From NCBI GenBank assembly GCA_964476595.1, contig CAYZCL010000097.1, positions 1 through 24,164 on the forward strand: a stretch of 24,164 nt of DNA, given 5' to 3'. How positions within the stretch are numbered: the first letter of the stretch is position 1; every line of letters starts with the position of its first letter. The notes beneath the pieces are model-generated. The model made no database searches and had not been told where the DNA came from. It was given only the letters and a program-made list of their open reading frames with translations. The stretch comes from JALSRD01 sp964476595 (GTDB taxonomy: Bacteria > Desulfobacterota > Desulfobacteria > Desulfobacterales > JALSRD01). Below, in pieces: positions 12,399-22,326 of the stretch. The position numbers and the translations under genes were made by a program.

Positions 12399-13624
12399 AT
12401 TTCCTCCGCCATGGTACAGACGCGAAACTCGAAAAAGGTCTTCTGGTTCTGCTCCGCCCCGGCCAGCAGCTCTTCCAGCTGGCTGTTTTCGTGCACCTCC
12501 ACAAAACCGGCGCTGATGGAAACGCAGAAATCGGCGCCCGGGCGCCCCTCGAGCATCTTGTCCGGTTTCAGCCCGCCCGACAGCCGGGCGCAGAAATCCT
12601 CGGCCCGTTCGCGGTTGCTGCCCGACAGGGACACCAGGATCTTGTTCAGCCCCAGCCGCGAGCAGGTGTCCGTAATGGACAGGAACTGCTGCACCTGCGC
12701 GGCCAGGTTGCGCAGCACGATCTGGCCGGCCACGTGGCCGATGGTCTCGTTGATTTCATCCATGTTCTCCACCGTCAGCAGCACCAGCGAGAAGTGGATG
12801 TGGTGGTCCCGCAGGTGGGCCATGTGCTCCCAGAACTTCTTGGTGCCCTGGGGTTGGGGCGTCAGGCCGGTGAGGTCGTCGTGACGGGTCTCCAGACCGT
12901 TGATGAACTCCTGGACGGCCGGGTTGGTCGATTCCAGGATGTCGTCGGGTTTCCCCTGCACCAGGATGCGCCCCTCGTCGAGCATGGCCACCTGCTGGGA
13001 AATGTAGAAGACGTCCGGGATCTCGTGGCTGACGATGACGCCGGTAAAACCGTATCGTTTCTGGTAATTGGAGATCATGCTGTGTACGGCGTTCTTGCGG
13101 ATGGGGTCCAGGCCCGTGGTGGGCTCGTCGAACAGCACGATCTCGGGGTCCGTCACCAGCGCCCGCGCCAGGGCAACGCGCTTTTTCATGCCGCCGGATA
13201 GCTGTGAGGGGTACTTGTCCTCGATCTGGTGCAGGTCCAGCTGGCGCATCTTTTCGCGCACCCGCTTGCGGATTTCGGCGGATGAAAACCCGCGGCGTTC
13301 GGCCAGCGGCAGGGCGATGTTCTCGAAGACGGTCATGGAGTCGAACAGCGCCGTGCCCTGGAACATGTAGCTCAGCCGCTGTTTCAGGGCTTTTTTCCCC
13401 TTCTTGCTGAAGTCCGTCAGGGGACGGCCGTCGAACAATATGGTGCCGCTGTCGGGCTGCATCAGACCGATGATCAGCTTGAGCATGACGCTCTTGCCCA
13501 CCCCGCTCTTGCCGATGATGGTGGTCACCTGCCCCCGGTAGATGTCCAGGTCGACGCCGCGCAGCACCCGGTTTTCACCGAAGCTCTTGAAAACCTTTTC
13601 GAATCGGATGAGCGGCTTTTCCAT
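12395..13624 (-). CDS. mlaF: MlaF ABC ATPase with C-terminal degenerate GGDEF-like domain
   Basis: This 409-aa protein is far longer than usual MlaF (about 260-270 aa). Residues 1-245 are a complete ABC ATPase: Walker A G38-K-S-G-V-G-K-S45, Q-loop Q89, signature L142-S-G-G-M146, Walker B with E167 and H-loop H200. It should power the inner-membrane Mla transporter with MlaE and MlaD. Residues about 270-405 resemble a GGDEF domain: the segment I-N-E-T-I-G-H-V-A-G-Q-I-V-L (291-304) matches the I-N-D-x-x-G-H-x-x-G-D-x-x-L helix, and S-I-S-A-G matches the usual S-I-G strand. The catalytic site is lost: the signature position reads G325-L-N-K-I329 and the metal Asp residues are absent. A regulatory role is inferred. 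It overlaps mlaD and follows mlaE by 9 bases. Confidence 0.92.
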   Translation of the reverse strand: MEKPLIRFEKVFKSFGENRVLRGVDLDIYRGQVTTIIGKSGVGKSVMLKLIIGLMQPDSGTILFDGRPLTDFSKKGKKALKQRLSYMFQGTALFDSMTVFENIALPLAERRGFSSAEIRKRVREKMRQLDLHQIEDKYPSQLSGGMKKRVALARALVTDPEIVLFDEPTTGLDPIRKNAVHSMISNYQKRYGFTGVIVSHEIPDVFYISQQVAMLDEGRILVQGKPDDILESTNPAVQEFINGLETRHDDLTGLTPQPQGTKKFWEHMAHLRDHHIHFSLVLLTVENMDEINETIGHVAGQIVLRNLAAQVQQFLSITDTCSRLGLNKILVSLSGSNRERAEDFCARLSGGLKPDKMLEGRPGADFCVSISAGFVEVHENSQLEELLAGAEQNQKTFFEFRVCTMAEEI

Positions 13625-13633
13625 GCGGTCTCT

Positions 13634-14437
13634 TTACAGCAGGATCGAGGTCAGCACGTAGTCGGAGATCAGCACCAGCACACAGGAAGTGACTACGGCG
13701 GCGGTGGTCGACAGGCTGACCCCCTTGGCGCCGAAACCCTCGCGGCGGCGGTCGGTGTAAAACCCCTCGTAACAGCAGATCAGGGTTACGATGACGGCGA
13801 AAACGATGGACTTGATGAATCCCCCGCTGACGTCCTGCATGACCACGCTGCTCTCCACGCGGGCGAAGTAGATGCCTGGATTGATGCCCAGCAGCAGCGA
13901 TCCGGTCAGGTAGCCGCCAATGATGCCGATGACGTCGAAAAGCGCCGTCAGCAGCGGGAAACTGATCAGGCCGGCGGCGATGCGCGGGCTGACCAGGAAG
14001 CGGACGGGGTCGATGTCCATGGTGGTCAGGGCGTCGATCTGTTCGGAGATGCGCATGATGCCGATTTCGGCCGACATGGCCGACCCGGCCCTTGCGATCA
14101 CCATGATGGCGGCCAGCACGGGGCCCATTTCACGGATCAGCGAGAGCGCCACGGCGGCGCCCAGCAGGCCCTCGGACCCGAATTTGACCAGCGTGTAATA
14201 GCCCTGGATGCCCAGCACCATGCCGGTGAAGGCGCCGGTCAGGCAGATGACGAACACCGACTTGGCGCCGATGAAATACACCTGCTGGATGATCTTGCGA
14301 ACCTGCAGGGGCAGGGTGAAGATCTGCACCACGGCCCTGAAGAAGAAAATGGCGATGCGTCCCATCTCCTCGACGGGGGACATGGCGCGCCGGCCCAGGG
14401 TTTCCAGGCCGTTTCGGATGGCGTCGGCGGCCGGCAT
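13634..14437 (-). CDS. mlaE: MlaE ABC permease
   Basis: This 267-aa permease has about five or six hydrophobic segments and the MlaE signature region, including L-I-R-E-M-G-P-V-L-A-A-I-M-V-I-A-R-A-G and the E-I-G-I-M-R-I-S-E-Q-I-D-A-L coupling helix. It forms the membrane core of MlaFED, moving phospholipid across the periplasmic face of the inner membrane. The start is the ATG at 14437, after GGAGGAG. A longer frame to 14545 is Pro/Gly-rich and is really the 65-aa upstream gene in another frame. The start overlaps that gene's TGA (TGATG), so translation is probably coupled. Confidence 0.95.
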   Translation of the reverse strand: MPAADAIRNGLETLGRRAMSPVEEMGRIAIFFFRAVVQIFTLPLQVRKIIQQVYFIGAKSVFVICLTGAFTGMVLGIQGYYTLVKFGSEGLLGAAVALSLIREMGPVLAAIMVIARAGSAMSAEIGIMRISEQIDALTTMDIDPVRFLVSPRIAAGLISFPLLTALFDVIGIIGGYLTGSLLLGINPGIYFARVESSVVMQDVSGGFIKSIVFAVIVTLICCYEGFYTDRRREGFGAKGVSLSTTAAVVTSCVLVLISDYVLTSILL

Positions 14438-14634
14438 CAGCAGGTATTCTCCTCCGAGGGCCGGGCGGGCCCCGCCGCGGGGGGCTCGCTGTGCCCCCGG
14501 CACACACGGCAGCGGTCCCGGCTGCAGGCCTGGCAGGCGAAGCAATCCGGGCAGGCGTGTCTGCGGCCCGCTGTCGGCACCGGCGAGGGGATGAAGACCC
14601 GCCCCTCAAGTCCGGCTACGGTGCAAAAAGACAT
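14437..14634 (-). CDS. Small cysteine-rich protein preceding mlaE
   Basis: This 65-aa product starts at ATG 14634 after AAAGGGGA and stops in a TGATG overlap with mlaE. Cysteines C28, C31, C34, C37, C42 and C45 form a C-x2-C-x2-C-x2-C-x4-C-x2-C array, with C4 and a C-terminal Cys65 in addition. The pattern could hold zinc or a 4Fe-4S cluster. There is no signal peptide or membrane segment. It lies between the aldo/keto reductase (13-base gap) and mlaE. I do not recognise a named family; position, ribosome site and the coupled stop-start support a real gene. Function unknown. Confidence 0.7.
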   Translation of the reverse strand: MSFCTVAGLEGRVFIPSPVPTAGRRHACPDCFACQACSRDRCRVCRGHSEPPAAGPARPSEENTC

Positions 14635-14646
14635 GGGTGTCCCCTT

Positions 14647-15606
14647 TTACCATTTCCACATCACCGGGTCATCGTCCAGGTGGTCCGTAACCAGGCGGCC
14701 GGCAGCCTCGATCATCTCGAGATCGCTGTCGGAGAGGTCGACTTCGGCGGCCCGGGCGTTTTGGCGGGCCTGCTCGGCGTTGCGGGCCCCGGCGATGGCA
14801 CAGGTCATGGGCTGGCGGATCAGCCAGGCCAGGGCCACCTGGTTCATGGGCAGGCCCAGGCGCGCGCAGATCTTGCGCAGTTCGGCCAGGGCCTCCTGCA
14901 CGCGCTCGAAGATCTCCCCCTGGAAAAGGCGGTTTTTCACGCGGTGATCTCCTTTGGGGAAGCGGTGATCGGGGCCGAACCTCCCGGTCAGCAGTCCCTG
15001 GGCCAGCGAGGAGTAGGCCAGGATGGTGATCTGGTTGTCCACACAGTAAGGCATGGCGTCCTTTTCCACGTGGCGCCAGAACAGGGAGTAGGGCGGCTGC
15101 AGGCTGTCGATGCGTCCGTATCGCGCGGCCTCCTCCAGTTGCTCCCGGGAAAAATTGGAGACCCCGATGGCGCGGATTTTTCCCTGTTTCTTCAGTTCGT
15201 TCAAGGCCCGCATGGTCTCTTCCACGGGCACCTTGGGGGTTCCAAAGGAGCCCGCCGGCCAGTGAATCTGGTACAGGTCGATGTAGTCCGTGTGCAGGTT
15301 GCGCAGGCTGCGGTGGCAGGCCTCGAACACCTGGTCGTAGGCCAGGTGACTGGCAAAGACCTTGGTGGCGTAGACCGCCTCGTGACGCACGTCGCCCAGG
15401 GCCTTGTGCACGATGCGCTCCGAGTGCCCGTCGCCGTAAACCTCGGCCGTGTCGACGGTGGTCATGCCCTCGTCGAAGGCCGCCCGGATGGCGGCGATGG
15501 TCTCGGAATCTTCGATGCCGGCCCACATTTTTCGGCCGGCCTGCCAGGTCCCCATGACAATGGGCGAAATCCGGATCTCGGATTGCCCCAGTTGGCGCAT
15601 CTCCAT
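14647..15606 (-). CDS. Aldo/keto reductase
   Basis: This 319-aa NAD(P)H-dependent oxidoreductase has a TIM-barrel AKR layout. The catalytic tetrad D52, Y57, K82 and H115 is complete (D-T-A-E-V-Y-G, A-T-K-V, Y-Q-I-H-W). Late motifs I-G-V-S-N-F-S and I-A-G-A-R-N are also typical, the latter contacting the cofactor phosphate. The carbonyl substrate cannot be predicted. ATG 15606 follows GGGAGG. It is the first gene of the long leftward unit. The 253-base gap upstream, shared with the divergent flavodoxin-like gene, holds only weak promoter-like sequences on both strands. Confidence 0.94.
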   Translation of the reverse strand: MEMRQLGQSEIRISPIVMGTWQAGRKMWAGIEDSETIAAIRAAFDEGMTTVDTAEVYGDGHSERIVHKALGDVRHEAVYATKVFASHLAYDQVFEACHRSLRNLHTDYIDLYQIHWPAGSFGTPKVPVEETMRALNELKKQGKIRAIGVSNFSREQLEEAARYGRIDSLQPPYSLFWRHVEKDAMPYCVDNQITILAYSSLAQGLLTGRFGPDHRFPKGDHRVKNRLFQGEIFERVQEALAELRKICARLGLPMNQVALAWLIRQPMTCAIAGARNAEQARQNARAAEVDLSDSDLEMIEAAGRLVTDHLDDDPVMWKW

Positions 15607-15859
15607 GAACGCCTCCCTGCTTTTTCAGTCACATTCCGGTGTGTTGCGAAAATTAACCTAAACTAATTACCCCAGCGTCGGTCAAAAGGCAAGTGCAATC
15701 TGGCGGCCGTCCGGTTTGGTCGTTGCAAATCAGGCGGGGCGGTGGTAGGCTTACAGCCGGATTTGACACCGCTGGGGGGTACGATCGACACCCGCAACGG
15801 CCGCCGGGTTTTGAAAATGGCGGACACCTGTATCAGGTCGGAAAAAAGGAGGAAGCGGC

Positions 15860-16303
15860 ATGGGAAAAGTGTTGGTCGCCTACATCAGTCGAACGGGAAA
15901 CACACGGAAGATGGCCGAATTCATCGCCGAGGGCCTGCGCATCAGCGGCCAGGAGGTGGAACTCAAGAAGGTCACCGACATTCGCAGCGACAAGGACCTG
16001 GAAGGCTATGACGGCTACCTCTTCGGTTGCCCTACCTACCACCGCGACATGACCAACGCCATGAAGACCTTCCTGTTCCTGGCGGAGAAGCAGGATCTGG
16101 CCGGAAAGGCGGGCGGCGCCTTCTGCTCTTACACCCACAGCGGCGAGTCGGGGCCCATGATCTTCGACACCATGCAGTACGTCTATAAAATGGACATGGT
16201 CAACCTGGGCGCGCTCAACCTCAAGGAACAGGTCATCGATACGCCCGAAGGCATCAAGGCCTGCCAGGAGTACGGCAAGGCCGTGGCCGAAAAGATCACG
16301 TAA
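15860..16303 (+). CDS. Flavodoxin-family protein
   Basis: This 147-aa protein has the FMN phosphate loop S-R-T-G-N-T near residue 10, the Y-D-G-Y-L-F-G-C-P-T-Y-H strand-loop for the isoalloxazine ring at about 50-61, and a G-G-A-F-C-S-Y strand. It should bind FMN and carry electrons in the cytosol, or act as a flavodoxin-like reductase; length fits a short-chain flavodoxin. ATG 15860 has AGGAGG eight bases upstream. It is divergent from the aldo/keto reductase and convergent with the metallo-hydrolase, with only 5 bases between stops. A CCCG-TCAG-CGGG mini-hairpin spans that junction. Confidence 0.92.
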   Translation: MGKVLVAYISRTGNTRKMAEFIAEGLRISGQEVELKKVTDIRSDKDLEGYDGYLFGCPTYHRDMTNAMKTFLFLAEKQDLAGKAGGAFCSYTHSGESGPMIFDTMQYVYKMDMVNLGALNLKEQVIDTPEGIKACQEYGKAVAEKIT

Positions 16304-16308
16304 TCCCG

Positions 16309-17139
16309 TCAGCGGGTGAAGATGAGTTTGCTGCTGCGGTCCTGGCTGGAGACGGTCAGCCGCACGCGGACGTCGTCCAGCGCCAGGCCCACCTCGGAGC
16401 GGGCCCTGTGGGGTGTGTTGTTGGTTTCGCTCAGGTGGGCCAGGATGACGTGCTGCAGCCCCGGGTGGGCCACGGATTTGAGCAGCTCCCGCGTGTCCTG
16501 GTTGGACAGGTGCCCTAGGCGGCTGCGGATGCGCTGCTTCAGCGGCCAGGAGTAGGGCCCGTTGATCAGCATGTCGGGGTCGTGGTTGGCCTCCAGCACC
16601 AGGATGTGGGCCCCGCGCAGATGCTCGCGCACCATGGCGGTGACGATGCCCAGATCCGTGGCGATGGCCAGCTTGCGGCCGCTCCGCTCGACGGTGAATC
16701 CCACCGGGTCGGCGGCGTCGTGGGAGGTGGAAAAGGGCCGGATGTTCAGGGTCTTGATGCCGAAGGCCGTGCCGCAGGCGAACGCCACTGTGCGTGGCAA
16801 TGCCCCCAGCCGATCGGCGGCCCGCAGGGTGCCTGCGTTGATGTAGACCGGCAGGTCGAAACGGCGCGCCAGCACCCCCACGGCGTTGACGTGGTCGTTA
16901 TGCTCGTGGGAGACCACGATGGCGTCCAGTTTCTCGGGGGACAGACCCCGGGACGCCATACGCCGCTGGATCTCAATGCCCGACAGGCCGGCGTCGAAAA
17001 GCACCGCCGTGGTGCCGTCGGAGACGTAGATGGCGTTGCCCCGGCTGCCCGAGGCCAGCATGCACACCGCCAGGCGGCCGACGGCCGGTTGACCGGCGCC
17101 ATGGGCGGCTCCCTCCCCGGACGTTTTCCCCTTTTTCAT
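16309..17139 (-). CDS. MBL-fold metallo-hydrolase (YycJ/WalJ-like)
   Basis: This 276-aa protein has the metallo-beta-lactamase metal motif S-H78-E-H80-N-D82-H83, preceded by the L-A-S-G-S-R-G-N-A segment characteristic of YycJ-like proteins, with a further metal Asp in A-T-D-L-G and a late H-L-S-E-T-N-N region. YycJ/WalJ proteins are proposed to act on nucleic acid 5' ends; the exact role is not settled. A polar extension of about 20 residues precedes the conserved start. The ATG overlaps the dut stop (ATGA), supporting this start and coupling. It is the last gene of the rightmost leftward cluster. Confidence 0.9.
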   Translation of the reverse strand: MKKGKTSGEGAAHGAGQPAVGRLAVCMLASGSRGNAIYVSDGTTAVLFDAGLSGIEIQRRMASRGLSPEKLDAIVVSHEHNDHVNAVGVLARRFDLPVYINAGTLRAADRLGALPRTVAFACGTAFGIKTLNIRPFSTSHDAADPVGFTVERSGRKLAIATDLGIVTAMVREHLRGAHILVLEANHDPDMLINGPYSWPLKQRIRSRLGHLSNQDTRELLKSVAHPGLQHVILAHLSETNNTPHRARSEVGLALDDVRVRLTVSSQDRSSKLIFTR

Positions 17140-17597
17140 GTGTCCCCGGTGTGGCCGAAGCCGCCGGTGCCGCGGCCGGTTTCCGGCAACTGCTCCACCA
17201 CCGCAAAGGTCGCCCGGCAGACCTGCTGGATGACCATCTGGGCAATGCGCTGGCCGCGTCGAAAAGTGTAAGGCGCCTTTCCCAGGTTGATGACGGCCAC
17301 GCGGATCTCGCCGCGGTAGTCGGCGTCGATGGTGCCCGGCGCATTGATCAACCCGATGCCGTGCCGGACCGCCAGTCCGCTGCGCGGGCGGATCTGGCCT
17401 TCGAAACCGGCGGGGATGGCCACGGCGAAGCCCGTTGGAATCAGCACGATTTCACCGGGGGGCAGGGTCAGTTCGCTCTCGATGGCGGCGTGCAGGTCCA
17501 TGCCCGCCGCCTGGGCCGTCATGTAGCGCGGCAGGGGAATGTCGGCCTCGGACGCCGGGTCCAGGCGCCGGATGCGTATGAGGGGCTGTTCAGGCAA
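17136..17597 (-). CDS. dut: dUTP diphosphatase
   Basis: This 153-aa trimeric dUTPase hydrolyses dUTP to dUMP and pyrophosphate, keeping uracil out of DNA and feeding dTMP synthesis. All five motifs are present in order: A-G-M-D-L, R-P-R-S-G-L-A, G-T-I-D-A-D-Y-R-G-E, R-I-A-Q-M, and G-R-G-T-G-G-F-G-H-T-G (usual Ser replaced by His in the last). The start is TTG 17597, overlapping the M16 peptidase end by 8 bases, with GAGG just upstream. The next Met (residue 26) would remove the first strand, so TTG is preferred. Confidence 0.95.
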   Translation of the reverse strand: MPEQPLIRIRRLDPASEADIPLPRYMTAQAAGMDLHAAIESELTLPPGEIVLIPTGFAVAIPAGFEGQIRPRSGLAVRHGIGLINAPGTIDADYRGEIRVAVINLGKAPYTFRRGQRIAQMVIQQVCRATFAVVEQLPETGRGTGGFGHTGDT

Positions 17598-18829
17598 GGT
17601 CCTCGAACTGGGCGGCGTCGGAAACCGGCCCCACCACGGTCAGGGCGGTTTCCCCCGGCCGGAACAGATGGCGGGCCAGGCGCTGGATATCCTCGGCCGT
17701 CACGGCTTCGATCCCGGCCACCACCTCTTCCAGCGGGATCTGCCGGCCGAAGTGGAACTCGTTCTGGGCCAGGCGCACCATCTGGTTGTCGTTGCTCTCG
17801 GCGGACAGCAGCAGGCTGCCCTTGGTGTATTCCTTGGCGTCGCGCAGTTCGTCGTCACCGACGGGCGCCTCGCACAGGGCGCCCAGAGCTTTTAGGATCA
17901 GCCGCACGGATTCCTGCGCGCTGCGCGGTTCGACGCCGGCGCAGGCGCCGCTCATGCCGCTGTCCACGTAGGTGTGGGCGAAGGAGTACACCGAGTAGGC
18001 CAGGCCGCGGCGCTCACGGATCTCCTGGAAGAGCCGCGAACTCATGTTGCCGCCCAGGATGGCGCTCATCAGCGTAAAGGCGTAGCGCCGGGGATCGGCG
18101 ATGGACAGCCCCCGCGTGGCGACGCACAGGTGCGTCTGCTCCAGGTCCCGTGTGCACAGCTCCACCCGCGCCCGGCCCAGCGCCGGTTTCCGTCGGGGAA
18201 AGCGGCCCCCGTTTTCGATGGTGCCGAAAAGGGGTGCCACCAGGTCCACGAACCGGTCGTGGTTCAGGTGGCCTGCGGCCGAGACGATGATGCGTCCGGG
18301 CTGGTAGAGCCGCCGGAAAAAGGCCCGGATCTGTTCGGCGCTGAAACCCTGGACGTTCTCCCGCGTTCCCATCACCGGCCGGCCCAGGGGGTGGTCGCCC
18401 CACCAGGTGCGGCCCGCCAGCAGGTGCAGGTACTCGTCGGGGCTGTCCTCCAGCATGCCGATCTCCTGGCAGATGACCGCCCGCTCGCGCTCCACCTCGG
18501 CCTCGTCGAACACCGAGTTGAGAAAGATGTCCGACAGGATGTCCACCATGGTCTCCAGGTGGCTGTCCAGGACCTTGGCGTGGTAGCAGGTGTTCTCCAT
18601 GCCGGTGAAGGCGTTGCTGTAGCCCCCGATGGCGTCGAACTCCTTGGCGATGTCAAAGGCGCTGCGCTTGCGCGTGCCCTTGAAGATCATGTGCTCGATA
18701 AAATGCGAGAGCCCCTGCTCGGCCTCGCTTTCATCGCGGGCGCCCACGTCCACCCAGACCCCCATGGAAACCGATCGGCTGTGGGGCATGGCCTCGGTGA
18801 GGATGCGGACGCCGTTTTCCAGCACCGTT

Positions 18830-18852
<23 letters not shown>
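17590..18852 (-). CDS. M16-family zinc peptidase (processing-peptidase-like)
   Basis: This 420-aa protein has the inverted zinc motif H50-F-I-E53-H54 followed by the expected downstream acidic segment (E-R-A-V-I-C-Q-E-I) about 75 residues on. The second half includes the inactive M16 repeat with the R-G-L-A-Y-S-V-Y-S motif that closes the chamber. It should degrade or process short peptides in the cytosol, as a PqqL/mitochondrial-processing-peptidase-like enzyme. It overlaps the end of pnp by 23 bases; an M16 gene after pnp is a common arrangement in several bacterial phyla. ATG 18852 follows GGAAAAGGG. Confidence 0.94.
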
Positions 18853-20932
<2,080 letters not shown>

Positions 20933-20965
20933 AATGATATCAACTTCCTGAGGTAATGAATAACG

Positions 20966-21005
20966 ACCGGTCTGCGGCGCGCACCCGTGGTGGCGCCCAT
21001 CCGGT
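20966..21005 (-). other. Stem-loop in the rpsO-pnp gap (pnp leader)
   Basis: In plus-strand orientation an outer ACCGG (20966-20970) pairs with CCGGT (21001-21005), and an inner stem is GGCGC-g-CACC / GGTG-GCGCC with a single bulge. No T-run follows in the minus direction. It resembles in position the E. coli pnp leader hairpin cut by RNase III, but function here is inferred. Confidence 0.5.
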
Positions 21006-21025
21006 TAGTGCGGGAGAAAAGGTCC

Positions 21026-21295
21026 TTACCTTCTCAATCCCAGTGCCTCAATGATGGCACGATAACGCTTGACGTCCTTGTTCTTCACGTAGTTCAGCAG
21101 GCGCCGGCGACGGCCGACCAGGATCAGCAGTCCCCGGCGGGAGTGGTGGTCCTTCTTGTGCACCTTGAGATGCTCGGTCAGGTAGGCGATGCGATGGCTC
21201 AGCAGGGCCACCTGGACTTCCGGCGAACCCGTATCGCTTTCGTGCAGCCTGAATTTTTCGATCAGTTTCTTTTTGTCTTCCGTTGAAAAAACCAA
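21026..21295 (-). CDS. rpsO: Ribosomal protein S15
   Basis: The S15 body is complete: D-T-G-S-P-E-V-Q-V-A-L-L, H-x2-D-H-H-S-R-R-G-L-L and R-R-R-L-L-N-Y. Starting at TTG 21295, ten bases after AGGAGG, gives 89 residues, the standard S15 length. The upstream in-frame extension to 21379 is Ala-rich and unlike S15, so it is rejected. S15 binds 16S rRNA early in 30S assembly. The 93-base gap to truB is GC-rich with short inverted repeats and could hold an S15 autoregulatory site. Confidence 0.96.
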   Translation of the reverse strand: MVFSTEDKKKLIEKFRLHESDTGSPEVQVALLSHRIAYLTEHLKVHKKDHHSRRGLLILVGRRRRLLNYVKNKDVKRYRAIIEALGLRR

Positions 21296-21388
21296 TTTCT
21301 CTAAGCCTCCTGTATTCGGTGTAATCCGTTCTCTCGCTGGAACCGTTTCCGCAGCCGCGGCGGCGGCGTTTCCGCTCAACCCTATGGG

Positions 21389-22315
21389 TTAACCGGCGAA
21401 AACGCAACAATAACCGTAGGGTTTGCCCCTTGCCGGCGTTTCCAGCACCGCCAGCAGGTCACCGCTGCTGCGATCGACAACCTTGATGTAAGGGTGGGAC
21501 CGGCGGCCGGTGTCGATACCAGCGATTGCCAGGTCGTTTTCGTAAACAGGCCGGCCGTGGCGGATCTTTTCCGCCAGCGGTGCGTCGGCCGGGACCGACG
21601 GAAAATCCGGCAGGGCCTCGGCCATGGGGATCACGTGCCGCCGCAGTGCGCCCTCGCGCACCAGCCGCGGCAGGTCGTCCAGCGCCACCGCCATGGACAG
21701 GTGGAAGTGGCTGCTGGCCGTGCGCCGCAGCGCCGACAGGTGCCCGCAGGTGCCCAGGGCGCTGGCCATGTCGGCGGCCAGGGTCCGGATGTAGGTGCCC
21801 GCCGAGCAGTGCACCTGCATCCGGATGCGCGGCAGGTCGATCTGCACGATGCGGATGGCGTGGATCCGGATGCGCCGCGGCGGTTTCTGTACGGCCGCGC
21901 CCTCGCGGGCCAGCCGGTAGAGCGGCTTGCCGCGGTGCTTGAGCGCCGAGTAGACCGGCGGCAGTTGCTCGCCCCAGCCCTCGAAGCGCGCCGCGCAGGC
22001 CCGGATCTGCGCCTCGGTCACGCCGTCCCAGGGCATCTCGGCCGTCACCCGGCCGGTGAGGTCCTGGGTGTCGGTTTCGGTGCCCAGCAGGATCTCGGCG
22101 TCGTAGCGCTTGCTGCCGTCCAGGAAGAAGCGCGACAGCCGGGCGGCCCGGTTCAGGCAGCACACCAGGACCCCGGTGGCGAAAGGGTCCAGCGTGCCGG
22201 CATGACCGGCCTTGCGCACGTGCGTCATGCGTTTGACGGCCGCCACCACGCCGGCCGAACTGATGCCGGCGGGTTTGTCGACGATCAGGAAACCGTCTGG
22301 CCTGTTTTTACCCAT
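21389..22315 (-). CDS. truB: tRNA pseudouridine(55) synthase
   Basis: This 308-aa enzyme makes pseudouridine 55 in the T-loop of tRNAs. The catalytic Asp is D43 in H-A-G-T-L-D-P-F-A-T-G; the N-terminal G-F-L-I-V-D-K-P-A-G-I-S-S is also diagnostic, as is the S-A-G-T-Y-I-R-T-L-A segment. A C-terminal PUA-like region extends from about 240. The ATG lies only 11 bases after the nrnA stop, in AT-rich sequence without a clear Shine-Dalgarno, so it may depend on translational coupling. Confidence 0.97.
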   Translation of the reverse strand: MGKNRPDGFLIVDKPAGISSAGVVAAVKRMTHVRKAGHAGTLDPFATGVLVCCLNRAARLSRFFLDGSKRYDAEILLGTETDTQDLTGRVTAEMPWDGVTEAQIRACAARFEGWGEQLPPVYSALKHRGKPLYRLAREGAAVQKPPRRIRIHAIRIVQIDLPRIRMQVHCSAGTYIRTLAADMASALGTCGHLSALRRTASSHFHLSMAVALDDLPRLVREGALRRHVIPMAEALPDFPSVPADAPLAEKIRHGRPVYENDLAIAGIDTGRRSHPYIKVVDRSSGDLLAVLETPARGKPYGYCCVFAG

Positions 22316-22326
22316 ACATCAAAATA

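Noticed and set aside
10932..12884. 650-aa plus-strand open frame across the mla genes
   Set aside because: It spans four overlapping, well-identified minus-strand genes and has no recognisable motif.
15607..15859. Promoters in the gap between the aldo/keto reductase and flavodoxin genes
   Set aside because: TTGACC and TTGCAA-like -35 boxes are present but no -10 box at proper spacing is convincing on either strand.
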